Shown here one piece after another: positions 20,519 through 28,951 of a DNA stretch of 64,000 nucleotides (positions within the stretch are counted from its first letter, which is position 1; each line of letters starts with the position of its first letter). The DNA is from Chitinophagaceae bacterium (GTDB lineage Bacteria; Bacteroidota; Bacteroidia; Chitinophagales; Chitinophagaceae). Where the stretch lies: positions 62,001 through 126,000 of the forward strand of contig JADJKL010000001.1 of assembly GCA_016706055.1 (NCBI GenBank), written 5' to 3'. The notes beneath the pieces are model-generated. The model was not told the DNA's origin and made no database searches. It was given only the letters and a program-made list of their open reading frames with translations. The position numbers and the translations under genes were made by a program.

Positions 20519-21103
20519 ATGAAAGCATTAACAACTATAAAAAGCCGCTTCGTTCCAATTAACATTGAGAACATAGACACCGACCAGATCATTCCTACCC
20601 GTTTTTTAAAAGGAACAACAAAAGATGGTTTTGGAAAAAATTTTTTCCGGGATTGGCGATATGAGAATGACGATGAATCCAAAACCATTGCTCACTTCCC
20701 ATTGAATATGTCACAGTTTAATGGTGAGATATTAGTAGCCGGAAAAAACTTTGGCTGCGGCTCTTCCAGAGAACATGCAGCTTGGGCAATACTCGATGCA
20801 GGATTCAGAGTTGTAGTATCGAGTTTCTTTGCAGATATTTTTAAGAATAACGCCTTGAACAACGGTGTGCTTCCGGTACAAGTAAGCGATGCTTTTTTAC
20901 AACGCATTTTTTTACAGGATAATAATACTGAATTAACTGTTGACCTGGAAAATCAAAGCATCACTATTAACTCAACCGGAGAACAGGAACATTTTGAAAT
21001 CAATCCTTACAAAAAAACATGCCTGTTGAATGGCTATGATGATATTGATTATTTATTAAGTATAAAAGAAGATATACAACAATTCGAAACCCTGACAACA
21101 TAA
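20519..21103 (+). CDS. leuD: 3-isopropylmalate dehydratase small subunit
   Basis: 194 residues, normal length. Swivel domain that completes the LeuC active site. Signatures: IDTDQIIPTRFLKG, GEILVAGKNFGCGSSREHA and FADIFKNNALNNGVLPV. The start ATG at 20519 follows the leuC stop by one base, so translation is likely coupled. Confidence 0.97.
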   Translation: MKALTTIKSRFVPINIENIDTDQIIPTRFLKGTTKDGFGKNFFRDWRYENDDESKTIAHFPLNMSQFNGEILVAGKNFGCGSSREHAAWAILDAGFRVVVSSFFADIFKNNALNNGVLPVQVSDAFLQRIFLQDNNTELTVDLENQSITINSTGEQEHFEINPYKKTCLLNGYDDIDYLLSIKEDIQQFETLTT

Positions 21104-21109
21104 CCTACG

Positions 21110-22225
21110 ATGAAAAAGAAAATAACAGTTATTGAAGGCGACGGCATCGGCCCCGAAGTCACAAAACAATCCATTCATATTTTAAATGCGATTGCAAAAT
21201 TTTATAAGCATGAATTTGAATACACTTATTGTTTAATGGGTGCTGTTGCAATAGATAAAACAGGCGACCCATTACCAAATGAGACTATTGAATCTTGCTT
21301 GGAAAGTGATGCTATATTGTTTGGAGCAATCGGTCATCCAAAATATGATAATGACCCGAATGCAAAAGTGAGACCTGAACAAGGTTTACTGAAACTTCGC
21401 AAGTCTTTACAGCTTTATGCGAATATCCGTCCGGTAACAACTTATTCATCATTACATCACTTGTCGCCGTTAAAGACAAAGAATATTAAGGATGTAGATT
21501 TTGTCATCTACCGTGAATTAACTGGCGGTATTTATTTTGGTAAAAAGGAATTATCAGAAGATGGTACTCAAGCACTAGATGAATGCACCTATACAGTTGA
21601 AGAGATTGAACGAATTTCTCATTTAGCATTTCAGGCAGCACAGCAAAGAAAAAAACACTTAACGTTAGTGGATAAAGCAAATGTGCTGGAAACATCAAGG
21701 CTATGGAGAAAAGTAGTACAAGCAATGTGTGCTCAATATCCTGACGTAACGGTTGATTATTTATTTGTTGACAATGCAGCGATGCAAATCATTGTAAATC
21801 CAAAACAATTTGATGTAATACTTACTGAAAATATGTTTGGAGATATCATCAGTGATGAAGCCAGTGTAATAAGCGGTTCATTAGGTTTATTACCTTCTGC
21901 ATCTATTGGCAAAGGCGCTGCTTTATTCGAACCAATACATGGTTCATATCCGCAGGCGGCAGGAAAAGATATTGCCAACCCGATGGGTTCTATTCTTTCT
22001 GCGGCTATGTTACTTGATCATTTAAAAATGAAAGATGAAGCCGCTTTAGTAAGGCAAGCAGTTGAATGGACATTGTCAAATGGATTTGTAACAAAAGACA
22101 TTGATAATGTAAATTTTTATTTCACATCAACTCTTGGCGAATTGATCTGTGATTATATAAGTGGAAATGTTCCGGGAGCAGGGAAAAAAGAAAATATCGA
22201 GTTGAGAAAATCAACTATTATATAA
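21110..22225 (+). CDS. leuB: 3-isopropylmalate dehydrogenase
   Basis: 371 residues. NAD-dependent oxidative decarboxylation of 3-isopropylmalate to the leucine precursor 4-methyl-2-oxovalerate. Seen: ITVIEGDGIGPEV, the substrate-binding RPEQGLLKLRKSLQLYANIRP region, RELTGGIYFG, DKANVLETSRLWR and the metal motif ENMFGDIISDEAS, then FEPIHGSYPQAAGKDIANP. It starts 6 bases after leuD. It is the last leu gene before the ilv leader region. Confidence 0.97.
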   Translation: MKKKITVIEGDGIGPEVTKQSIHILNAIAKFYKHEFEYTYCLMGAVAIDKTGDPLPNETIESCLESDAILFGAIGHPKYDNDPNAKVRPEQGLLKLRKSLQLYANIRPVTTYSSLHHLSPLKTKNIKDVDFVIYRELTGGIYFGKKELSEDGTQALDECTYTVEEIERISHLAFQAAQQRKKHLTLVDKANVLETSRLWRKVVQAMCAQYPDVTVDYLFVDNAAMQIIVNPKQFDVILTENMFGDIISDEASVISGSLGLLPSASIGKGAALFEPIHGSYPQAAGKDIANPMGSILSAAMLLDHLKMKDEAALVRQAVEWTLSNGFVTKDIDNVNFYFTSTLGELICDYISGNVPGAGKKENIELRKSTII

Positions 22226-22310
22226 ATAGAACAGACGAATTACTAACGATGGTTCGTCAGAATTGAAAATAATTTTTGCTTGTTTAGTTCTTTTTTTAAA
22301 ATGGCGGGTG

Positions 22311-22318
22311 TATATTTA
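22311..22318 (+). promoter_or_regulatory. Possible -7 element for the ilv leader transcript
   Basis: TATATTTA resembles TAnnTTTG at seven of eight positions and lies 17 bases before the leader peptide ATG at 22335. No TTG at the right spacing is seen, so the promoter is tentative. Without it, ilv transcription would come from leu read-through. Confidence 0.3.
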
Positions 22319-22334
22319 CAATAGACACTACATC

Positions 22335-22433
22335 ATGTTGAAGAATAGCACATATAATATTATCACTTCTTTAGCCTCAATTATTATTGTGGTGGTGATT
22401 ATTATATCTTCTTCAATCGGAGGTGGTGCATGA
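22335..22433 (+). CDS. Branched-chain amino acid leader peptide (ilv attenuator), 32 aa
   Basis: A short frame in the 286-base spacer between leuB and ilvE. Residues 16-24 are Ile-Ile-Ile-Val-Val-Val-Ile-Ile-Ile, and further Ile occur at 9, 10 and 28 with Leu at 2 and 13. This is the pattern of ilv leader peptides, where ribosome stalling at Ile/Val codons reports shortage of charged tRNA. The peptide ends SSSIGGGA. Its last codons (22419-22426, GGAGGTGG) can pair with the 5' arm of the terminator downstream, so translation position would decide the RNA fold. The order peptide, antiterminator, terminator, ilvE fits attenuation. Confidence 0.8.
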   Translation: MLKNSTYNIITSLASIIIVVVIIISSSIGGGA

Positions 22434-22470
22434 CTATAAATTAAAAACAAAATATACTCAACCCGCCTCC
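22419..22470 (+). promoter_or_regulatory. Antiterminator pairing of the ilv attenuator
   Basis: GGAGGTGG (22419-22426, inside the leader peptide's last codons) is complementary to CCGCCTCC (22463-22470, the 5' arm of the terminator), eight pairs with one G-T wobble. A ribosome stalled on the Ile/Val run at 22380-22406 would leave this segment free. One at the stop codon (22431-22433) would cover it. Confidence 0.65.
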
Positions 22471-22486
22471 AAGAGGCGGTTTTTTT
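22463..22486 (+). terminator. Attenuator terminator before ilvE
   Basis: CCGCCTC, loop CAA, GAGGCGG, then a run of seven T. It is a compact intrinsic terminator 26 bases before the ilvE ATG, too close to serve as a normal end-of-operon signal for leuB 240 bases upstream. Confidence 0.85.
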
Positions 22487-22511
22487 ATACCTGAAACAAC
22501 AAATAAAAACC

Positions 22512-23408
22512 ATGTATTATAACGAAAACACAATTATCTATTTCAACGGGCAGTTTGTAAAAGCTGCTGAAGCAAAAACTGATCTGTATAGCCAATCTTT
22601 ACATTATGGCTATGCGGTATTTGAAGGCATCCGTTCCTATAAAATGGCAACTGGTGAAACCAAAATCTTTAAAGAAGTTGAACACTTTGAAAGGTTACAA
22701 CATTCCGCTGAAGCAGTCAATATGCCGTATGTATGGAGTGTAGATGAATTGATTGCTGCAACGTACGAAGTATTAGCAAAAAATAATTTGCAAGATGCCT
22801 ATATCCGGCCTATTGTTTATGCACCGGCCAATATGAGTTTTGTAGAAAATAAAGAATCACTTATTGCTATTGAAGCATGGGAAATGCAGCCATTTCTTGG
22901 TGAAAAGTTATTGAATGTAATGAGTTCTTCTTTTCAGCGTCCAAATCCAAAAGGGTTTAAGATTACAGCAAAAGTTAGTGGACATTATGTAAACTCAATA
23001 CTTGCCAGCCAAGAAGCAAAAGCAAAAGGGTTTGATGAAGCCTTATTAACTGACATAAATGGATTTGTGGCAGAAGGACCTGGCGCCAATGTATTTTATG
23101 AAAAAGACGGAAAATTATTTACTCCTTCATTAGGGAATATTCTTCCGGGCATAACAAGAGCAACTGTTTTAGAAATATGTGAGGAATTAGAAATTGAAGT
23201 AGAAGAAAAAGCAATTACACCGGAAGAATTAAAAAATGCTGACACTGCATTTTTCTGTGGTACTGCAGCTGAAGTAATTGGCTGGGAAAAATTGGATGAC
23301 ACTGTCTTTCCAAGAAACTGGAATGATTCAGTTAGTAAAACAATACAAGATGCTTATAAAAACAAAGTAATAGGAAAAGCATTGCAAGTAGAAGAAGTGG
23401 TTGCATAA
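22512..23408 (+). CDS. ilvE: Branched-chain amino acid aminotransferase
   Basis: 298 residues, class IV PLP aminotransferase. It transfers the amino group of glutamate to the 2-oxo acids of Ile, Val and Leu. Seen: LHYGYAVFEGIRSY, the PLP lysine at about Lys154 in ITAKVSGHYVNS, ALLTDINGFVAEGPGANVF and ITRATVLEICEELE, then FFCGTAAEV. First gene after the attenuator. A dispersed repeat lies between it and ilvD. Confidence 0.95.
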   Translation: MYYNENTIIYFNGQFVKAAEAKTDLYSQSLHYGYAVFEGIRSYKMATGETKIFKEVEHFERLQHSAEAVNMPYVWSVDELIAATYEVLAKNNLQDAYIRPIVYAPANMSFVENKESLIAIEAWEMQPFLGEKLLNVMSSSFQRPNPKGFKITAKVSGHYVNSILASQEAKAKGFDEALLTDINGFVAEGPGANVFYEKDGKLFTPSLGNILPGITRATVLEICEELEIEVEEKAITPEELKNADTAFFCGTAAEVIGWEKLDDTVFPRNWNDSVSKTIQDAYKNKVIGKALQVEEVVA

Positions 23409-23426
23409 TGCTGAGTAATGATATGC

Positions 23427-23476
23427 AGCTGAAGAGTGCGACGCAACGAAGACGATAGTAGTACAGGCGATGACAA
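23427..23476 (+). repeat. Dispersed intergenic repeat, copy B
   Basis: Begins AGCTGAAGAGTGCGACGCAA and continues with a diverged tail containing GGCGATGACAAAC. It is in the ilvE-ilvD spacer, 13 bases before the ilvD start. It shares its GAAGAGTGCGACGCAA core with the copies at 16135 and 34901. Confidence 0.65.
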
Positions 23477-23488
23477 ACAAAAAATAAA

Positions 23489-25174
23489 ATGGCAGAACTT
23501 AATAAATATTCGAAGACTTTAACACAGGATAGTACACAGCCCGCAGCACAGGCAATGTATTATGCTATCGGCTTTAAAGAAGAAGATTTTAACAAAGCAC
23601 AGGTAGGCATAGTAAGTATGGGTTGGGATGGCAACCCTTGTAATATGCACCTGAATGATTTGGCAACTACCGTTAAAGAAAGTATTAATGCAACAGAAGG
23701 TTTATTGGGTTTACGTTTTTATACCATTGGTGTTAGTGATGGAATCAGCATGGGTACAGACGGCATGCGGTATAGTTTGGTAAGCCGTGATTTAATTGCG
23801 GACAGTATTGAAACAAATGCAGGTGCACAATATTACGATGCCTTAATAACTATTCCCGGTTGTGATAAAAACATGCCTGGGTCAATTATGGCAATGGGCA
23901 GATTGAACCGGCCTTCTATTATGTTATATGGTGGAACCATTGCTCCCGGTCATTATAAAGGAGAAGATTTAAATATAGTTTCTGCATTCGAAGCATTGGG
24001 ACAAAAAATTGCAGGAAATTTAAGTGAAGCAGATTTCAAAGGTATTGTACAACATTCTTGTCCCGGTGCAGGCGCCTGTGGCGGCATGTACACTGCTAAT
24101 ACTATGGCAAGTGCAATTGAGGCGTTGGGTATGAGTTTACCAAATTCATCTTCTAATCCTGCATTGAGCAATGAAAAACAAAAAGAATGTGAAGCAGCAG
24201 GAAAAGCAATAAAGATTTTATTAAAGAAAGATATAAAGCCTTCTGACATCATGACTCGTAAAGCATTTGAAAATGCAATTACAGTAGTGATGGTTTTGGG
24301 AGGAAGTACTAATGCCGTGTTGCATTTGATTGCAATGGCAAAAAGTGTAGATGTTGAATTGTCGCAGGATGATTTTCAAACAATCAGTAACAAAGTGCCG
24401 CTGCTAGCAGATTTTAAACCAAGCGGAAAATATTTAATGCAAGACTTGCATGAGCATGGCGGCGTTCCTGCAGTAATGAAGTATTTATTAAGTAAAGGAT
24501 TGTTACATGGCGATTGCCTGACCGTAACCGGAAAAACAGTGGCAGAAAATTTAGCAGATGCTCCATCACTTGATTTTGAAAAACAAAAAATTATAATGCC
24601 GCTGGAACAGCCATTGAAAGTAACAGGGCATTTACAAATATTGTATGGCAACCTTGCAGAGAAAGGAAGTGTAGCAAAAATTTCAGGAAAGGAAGGAGAA
24701 AAATTTGAAGGAACAGCAAGAGTATTTGATGGAGAAAAAGATTTGATAGCTGGCATCTCCTCCGGCAAAGTGCATGCAGGCGATGTTGTCGTAATTCGCT
24801 ACATCGGGCCAAGAGGTGCACCGGGTATGCCAGAGATGTTAAAACCTACAGGTGCTATCATCGGTGCGGGATTAGGTAAATCTGTCGCATTGATTACAGA
24901 TGGAAGATTCAGCGGAGGTACACATGGTTTTGTGGTTGGCCATATAACTCCCGAAGCATTTGACGGTGGATTGATTGCTTTGGTAAAGGATGATGACATT
25001 ATCGAAATTGATGCGGTTAATAATAAGCTGACATTAAAAGTTTCAGAAAAAGAAATTGCAGAAAGAAAAAAGAATTGGAAGCAACCTGCATTAAAAGCAA
25101 CTAAAGGAATTTTATTCAAATATGCACAACATGTAAAGTCGGCAGATCAAGGTTGTGTAACAGATGAAGTATAA
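23489..25174 (+). CDS. ilvD: Dihydroxy-acid dehydratase
   Basis: 561 residues, full length. Converts dihydroxy acids to 2-oxo acids in Ile and Val synthesis. The three cysteines expected to hold the iron-sulfur cluster are in WDGNPCNMH, PGCDKNMPGS and GAGACGGMYTANTM. Other signatures are GGSTNAVLHL, GPRGAPGMPEML and TDGRFSGGTHGFVVGHI. It lies 5 bases before the next gene, ilvB. Confidence 0.97.
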   Translation: MAELNKYSKTLTQDSTQPAAQAMYYAIGFKEEDFNKAQVGIVSMGWDGNPCNMHLNDLATTVKESINATEGLLGLRFYTIGVSDGISMGTDGMRYSLVSRDLIADSIETNAGAQYYDALITIPGCDKNMPGSIMAMGRLNRPSIMLYGGTIAPGHYKGEDLNIVSAFEALGQKIAGNLSEADFKGIVQHSCPGAGACGGMYTANTMASAIEALGMSLPNSSSNPALSNEKQKECEAAGKAIKILLKKDIKPSDIMTRKAFENAITVVMVLGGSTNAVLHLIAMAKSVDVELSQDDFQTISNKVPLLADFKPSGKYLMQDLHEHGGVPAVMKYLLSKGLLHGDCLTVTGKTVAENLADAPSLDFEKQKIIMPLEQPLKVTGHLQILYGNLAEKGSVAKISGKEGEKFEGTARVFDGEKDLIAGISSGKVHAGDVVVIRYIGPRGAPGMPEMLKPTGAIIGAGLGKSVALITDGRFSGGTHGFVVGHITPEAFDGGLIALVKDDDIIEIDAVNNKLTLKVSEKEIAERKKNWKQPALKATKGILFKYAQHVKSADQGCVTDEV

Positions 25175-25179
25175 ACTTA

Positions 25180-26933
25180 TTGAATATGGAAACATTAGAA
25201 TTGAAAGAAAAAAAACAAACACCAGAAAAGACTACTTCTGTTAGCGGTAGCATTGCAGTACTCGAAGCTTTCATTGCAGAAGGTGTCAGTACCATCTTTG
25301 GTTATCCAGGTGGTGCCATTATGCCTATATATGATGCGCTGTATGATTATAATGAAAAGCTTAATCATATTTTGGTTCGCCATGAACAAGGCGCTATACA
25401 TGCAGCACAAGGTTATGCAAGGACAAGTGGCGATGTGGGTGTGGTATTTGCAACAAGTGGACCAGGTGCAACAAATCTTGTTACTGGTTTAGCTGATGCA
25501 ATGATTGACTCCACACCTGTTGTATGTGTAACTGGTCAGGTGTTTGCACATTTGTTAGGTACGGATGCATTTCAGGAAACAGATGTGATAAACATAACTA
25601 CACCAGTTACCAAATGGAATTACCAGGTAACAGATGCAACAGAAATTCCTGCCGTACTTGCCAAAGCATTTTACATTGCCAGAAGCGGAAGACCAGGACC
25701 TGTGTTGATTGACATTACAAAGAATGCACAATTACAATTATTCGATTACGATGGATATGAAAAATGTAATCATATAAGAAGTTACCGCCCTGCTCCTATT
25801 GTTCGCTCAGCATATGTAGAAGAAGCAGCGAAATTGATTAACGAAGCGGAAAGACCATTTGTAATATTTGGGCAGGGTGTTATATTGGGTAAAGCAGAAA
25901 AAGAGTTTAAAGCATTCATAGAAAAAGCAGGTATTCCTGCTGCTTGGACAATTATGGGAATGAGTGCTATACCAACTGACCATCCTTTGGGTGTAGGTAT
26001 GCTGGGTATGCATGGCAACTACGGACCAAACTTGTTAACCAATGAATGTGATGTATTAATTGCTGTTGGTATGCGTTTCGATGACCGTGTTACCGGACGA
26101 TTGGATAAATATGCAAAGCAGGCCAAAGTAATTCATTTGGATATTGACCCATCAGAGATTGATAAGAATGTAAAGACAACTGTACCTGTATGGGGAGATT
26201 GTAAAGAAACGTTACCCATGCTTACCAAGTTGGTGGAACATAAAGTATATCCGCAGTGGATACAAAAATTTGCAGATTGCATTACTAAAGAACAAGAAAA
26301 AGTAATTAAACAAGAGCTGAATCCTTCTTCTGATATTTTAACAATGGGTGAAGTAATTGAGTTGGTAAATGAATTAACAAAAGGCGATGCAATAATTGTA
26401 ACTGATGTAGGTCAGCATCAGATGGTAGCCTGCCGCTATGCAAAATTTAACCAGACAAAAAGTAATGTTACCAGTGGTGGCTTAGGTACTATGGGATTTG
26501 CATTACCAGCAGCCATCGGCGCAAAGTTTGGCGATATAAAGCGTACAGTTGTTGCGGTGATTGGTGATGGTGGTTTCAAATGACGTTACAGGAATTAGGC
26601 ACCATCATGCAATTTGATATTGATGTAAAAATTTTAATTCTTAATAATGAGTTTCTCGGCATGGTCCGTCAATGGCAGGAATTGTTTCATCAAAGAAGAT
26701 ATTCATTTACTGATATTACCAGTCCTGATTTTGTACAATTGGCAAAAGCTTATCGCATAGAAGGAAAATCGGTTCGCAAAAGAGAAGAATTAAAAAGCTC
26801 ATTAAGCGAAATGCTGAATCACAAAGGCTCTTACTTATTAGAAGTAATGGTAGGAAAAGAAAACAATGTGTTCCCGATGGTGCCTCAAGGTAAGGGTGTG
26901 TCAGAAGTTGTATTATGTAAAGAAGAAATTTAG
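25180..26933 (+). CDS. ilvB: Acetolactate synthase large subunit, frameshifted in this sequence
   Basis: A TPP-dependent enzyme condensing pyruvate with pyruvate or 2-oxobutyrate. The N-terminal TPP domain (FGYPGGAIMPIYDALY, VRHEQGAIHAAQGYAR, TSGPGATNLVTGLADA), the central FAD/cofactor domain (MHGNYGPN, VGMRFDDRVTGRL) and the C-terminal TPP-binding domain (MGFALPAAIGAKFG, VIGDGGF) are present. At about 26577 a CC is reduced to C, so FQMTLQEL reads FK and stops. The remaining 117 codons continue to 26933 (LNNEFLGMVRQWQELFHQRRYS). The start at 25180 is the methionine of MNMETLEL, or M3. Full length about 584 residues. An error is likelier than a real mutation. Confidence 0.93.
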
Positions 26934-26935
26934 CT

Positions 26936-26970
26936 AACCCCGACAGCGGTCAAAGACCCTGTCGGCGGTT
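26936..26970. repeat. Long near-perfect palindrome between ilvB and ilvN
   Basis: A 35-base dyad: AACC, CCGACAG, C, GGTC, AAA, GACC, CTGTCGG, C, GGTT, with only small bulges. It starts 3 bases after the ilvB stop and has no T-run, so it is not a standard terminator. In RNA it would be a very stable hairpin in the middle of the operon. Confidence 0.8.
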
Positions 26971-26991
26971 AAATAAGATAAATATAAAAAA

Positions 26992-27582
26992 ATGGACAAA
27001 CAGGAATTTACTATCACCGTTTATACAGAAAACCAAATTGGTTTACTGAATCGCATCGCCATTATTTTTTCGAGAAGAAAAATTAATGTGGATAGTTTGA
27101 ATACTTCTCCCACTGAAGTAGATAGTGTACATCGTTTTACGATTGTCATCAACGAAACAGAAGATGTGGTAAAGAAATTGTGCCGCCAGATAGAAAAGCA
27201 GGTTGAAGTATTGAAAGCATATTATAATACTGATGAAGAAATAATATGGCAGGAACTGGCTTTGTATAAAGTAAGTACTGATGCTATTGCTGAAAAAGTA
27301 AAAGTAGAAAGATTACTTAGAAAATATGGAGCAAGAGCAGTTGTTATTCGTAAAGATTATACGGTATTTGAAACTACAGGACAAAGAGAAGAAACAGATG
27401 GATTAGTTAAAGCTTTGGAACCATATGGTCTGATTGAATTTGTCCGTAGTGCAAGAGTAGCTATTATTAAAGGCAGCAGTCGTTTCCATGAAAGACTAAA
27501 AGAATTTGAATACAAAGAACCCGGTGAAGATGTGATAGAGAATGAATTTTTGGATAAGAATGAAGAAGTGTTTACGATGTAA
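26992..27582 (+). CDS. ilvN: Acetolactate synthase small (regulatory) subunit
   Basis: 196 residues. The N-terminal ACT domain (FTITVYTENQIGLLNRIAII, then FSRRKINVDSLNTSPTE) binds valine. A second domain (RLLRKYGARAVVIRKDYTVF, ALEPYGLIEFVRSARVAII) follows, and the protein is somewhat longer than proteobacterial IlvN with an acidic tail. It would bind IlvB and confer feedback inhibition. It lies 58 bases downstream of ilvB, separated by the palindrome at 26936-26970. Confidence 0.92.
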   Translation: MDKQEFTITVYTENQIGLLNRIAIIFSRRKINVDSLNTSPTEVDSVHRFTIVINETEDVVKKLCRQIEKQVEVLKAYYNTDEEIIWQELALYKVSTDAIAEKVKVERLLRKYGARAVVIRKDYTVFETTGQREETDGLVKALEPYGLIEFVRSARVAIIKGSSRFHERLKEFEYKEPGEDVIENEFLDKNEEVFTM

Positions 27583-27635
27583 GCTAAGAGTTTAAAAGAG
27601 AAAAAGAGAAAAAGAGATTTTTCTTTCAGCAACTT

Positions 27636-27651
27636 CCCCTCCCTGGAGGGG
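27636..27651. repeat. CCCCTCC/GGAGGGG hairpin in the ilvN-ilvC spacer
   Basis: CCCCTCC, CT, GGAGGGG, followed by GAGGGG and AGGGGTGGGTT further on (to about 27693). This C/G-block pattern resembles short repeated intergenic palindromes seen widely in Bacteroidota. It directly precedes copy C of the dispersed repeat. Confidence 0.5.
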
Positions 27652-27700
27652 CGAATTGAGGGGAATAAATTACTTAAGGAAACAGGGGTGGGTTGTTGAG

Positions 27701-27762
27701 TAGCGAACAGAACGATGAAGTGAGTGACACAACAGACGATGCCATGAAAAACAAAAGCTGGT
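27701..27762 (+). repeat. Dispersed intergenic repeat, copy C
   Basis: Shares AGCGAACAGAACGATGAAG with copy D (34901-34968), and ACGATGCCATGAAAAAC near its 3' end. Its middle reads TGAGTGACACAACAG instead of the GCGACGCAA core. It lies 49 bases before the ilvC start. Confidence 0.7.
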
Positions 27763-27810
27763 AACAAAATAAAAACAATAAATTAATTCACAATTTAAAA
27801 ATCAACTATA

Positions 27811-28941
27811 ATGGCAAAATTAAATTTCGGTGGCGTTGAAGAAAACGTAGTAACCAGGGAAGAATTCCCATTGAGTAAAGCACAGGAAGTGCTGAAGAAC
27901 GAAACAGTAGCTGTAATCGGCTATGGTGTGCAAGGCCCCGGCCAGGCATTGAACCAAAAAGATAATGGCATCAACGTAATTGTTGGTCAACGTAAAAATT
28001 CTAAAACTTGGGACAAGGCAATTAAAGACGGATTTGTTCCCGGCGAAACATTATTCGAAATAGAAGAAGCTTTACAAAAAGGAACTATCATCTGTTACTT
28101 GCTGAGTGATGCAGCACAGATTGCTTTATGGCCTACAGTACAAAAACATTTAACACCGGGCAAGGCTTTATATTTCTCTCATGGCTTTGGTATAACGTTT
28201 AATGAACAAACAGGTATCGTTCCTCCAAAAGATGTGGATGTGTTTTTAGTTGCACCAAAAGGAAGCGGTACTTCATTAAGAAGAATGTTTTTACAAGGTC
28301 GTGGACTGAATAGTTCTTATGCAATCTTCCAGGATGCAACTGGTAAAGCATTTGAAAGAGTTGCTGCATTAGGTATCGCAGTTGGAAGTGGTTATTTATT
28401 TGAAACAGATTTCAAAAAAGAAGTATACAGTGATTTAACTGGTGAAAGAGGCACACTGATGGGAGCCATACAAGGAATATTTGCAGCACAATATGAAGTG
28501 TTGCGTTCGAAAGGCCACTCTCCTTCTGAAGCGTTTAACGAAACAGTAGAAGAGTTAACACAATCATTAATGCCATTGGTTGCAGAAAATGGAATGGACT
28601 GGATGTATGCCAACTGTTCTACCACTGCACAACGTGGTGCTTTGGATTGGTGGAAAAAATTCCGTGATGCTACCAAGCCCGTTTTTACTGAACTCTATGA
28701 AAGTGTTGCAACTGGAAAAGAATCTCAGCGTTCAATTGATAGCAACAGCAAAGAAGATTACCGTGAAAAATTAGAAGTAGAATTAGCTGAACTCCGTGAC
28801 AGTGAATTATGGCAATCTGGAAAGACTGTAAGAAGCTTGCGTCCGGAAAATCAAAAACCAAAACAGGAAGAAGGTGGCAGCACTGAAAATGTAGCAGGCC
28901 TTTTAAAGAAATTAGTGGAGAAGCCTGAGAGTGTAGGTTAA
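27811..28941 (+). CDS. ilvC: Ketol-acid reductoisomerase
   Basis: 376 residues. Alkyl shift and NAD(P)H reduction of acetolactate or acetohydroxybutyrate. Rossmann motif AVIGYGVQGPGQALN and cofactor loop GQRKNSKTWDKA (Arg and Ser suggest NADPH, inference), then YFSHGFGITF, VFLVAPKGSGTSLRRMF, and metal acidic residues in YSDLTGERGTLMGAIQG. A short polar tail ends the protein. It is 10 bases upstream of ilvA and preceded by repeat elements. Confidence 0.95.
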   Translation: MAKLNFGGVEENVVTREEFPLSKAQEVLKNETVAVIGYGVQGPGQALNQKDNGINVIVGQRKNSKTWDKAIKDGFVPGETLFEIEEALQKGTIICYLLSDAAQIALWPTVQKHLTPGKALYFSHGFGITFNEQTGIVPPKDVDVFLVAPKGSGTSLRRMFLQGRGLNSSYAIFQDATGKAFERVAALGIAVGSGYLFETDFKKEVYSDLTGERGTLMGAIQGIFAAQYEVLRSKGHSPSEAFNETVEELTQSLMPLVAENGMDWMYANCSTTAQRGALDWWKKFRDATKPVFTELYESVATGKESQRSIDSNSKEDYREKLEVELAELRDSELWQSGKTVRSLRPENQKPKQEEGGSTENVAGLLKKLVEKPESVG

Positions 28942-28951
28942 AAATAAAAAC

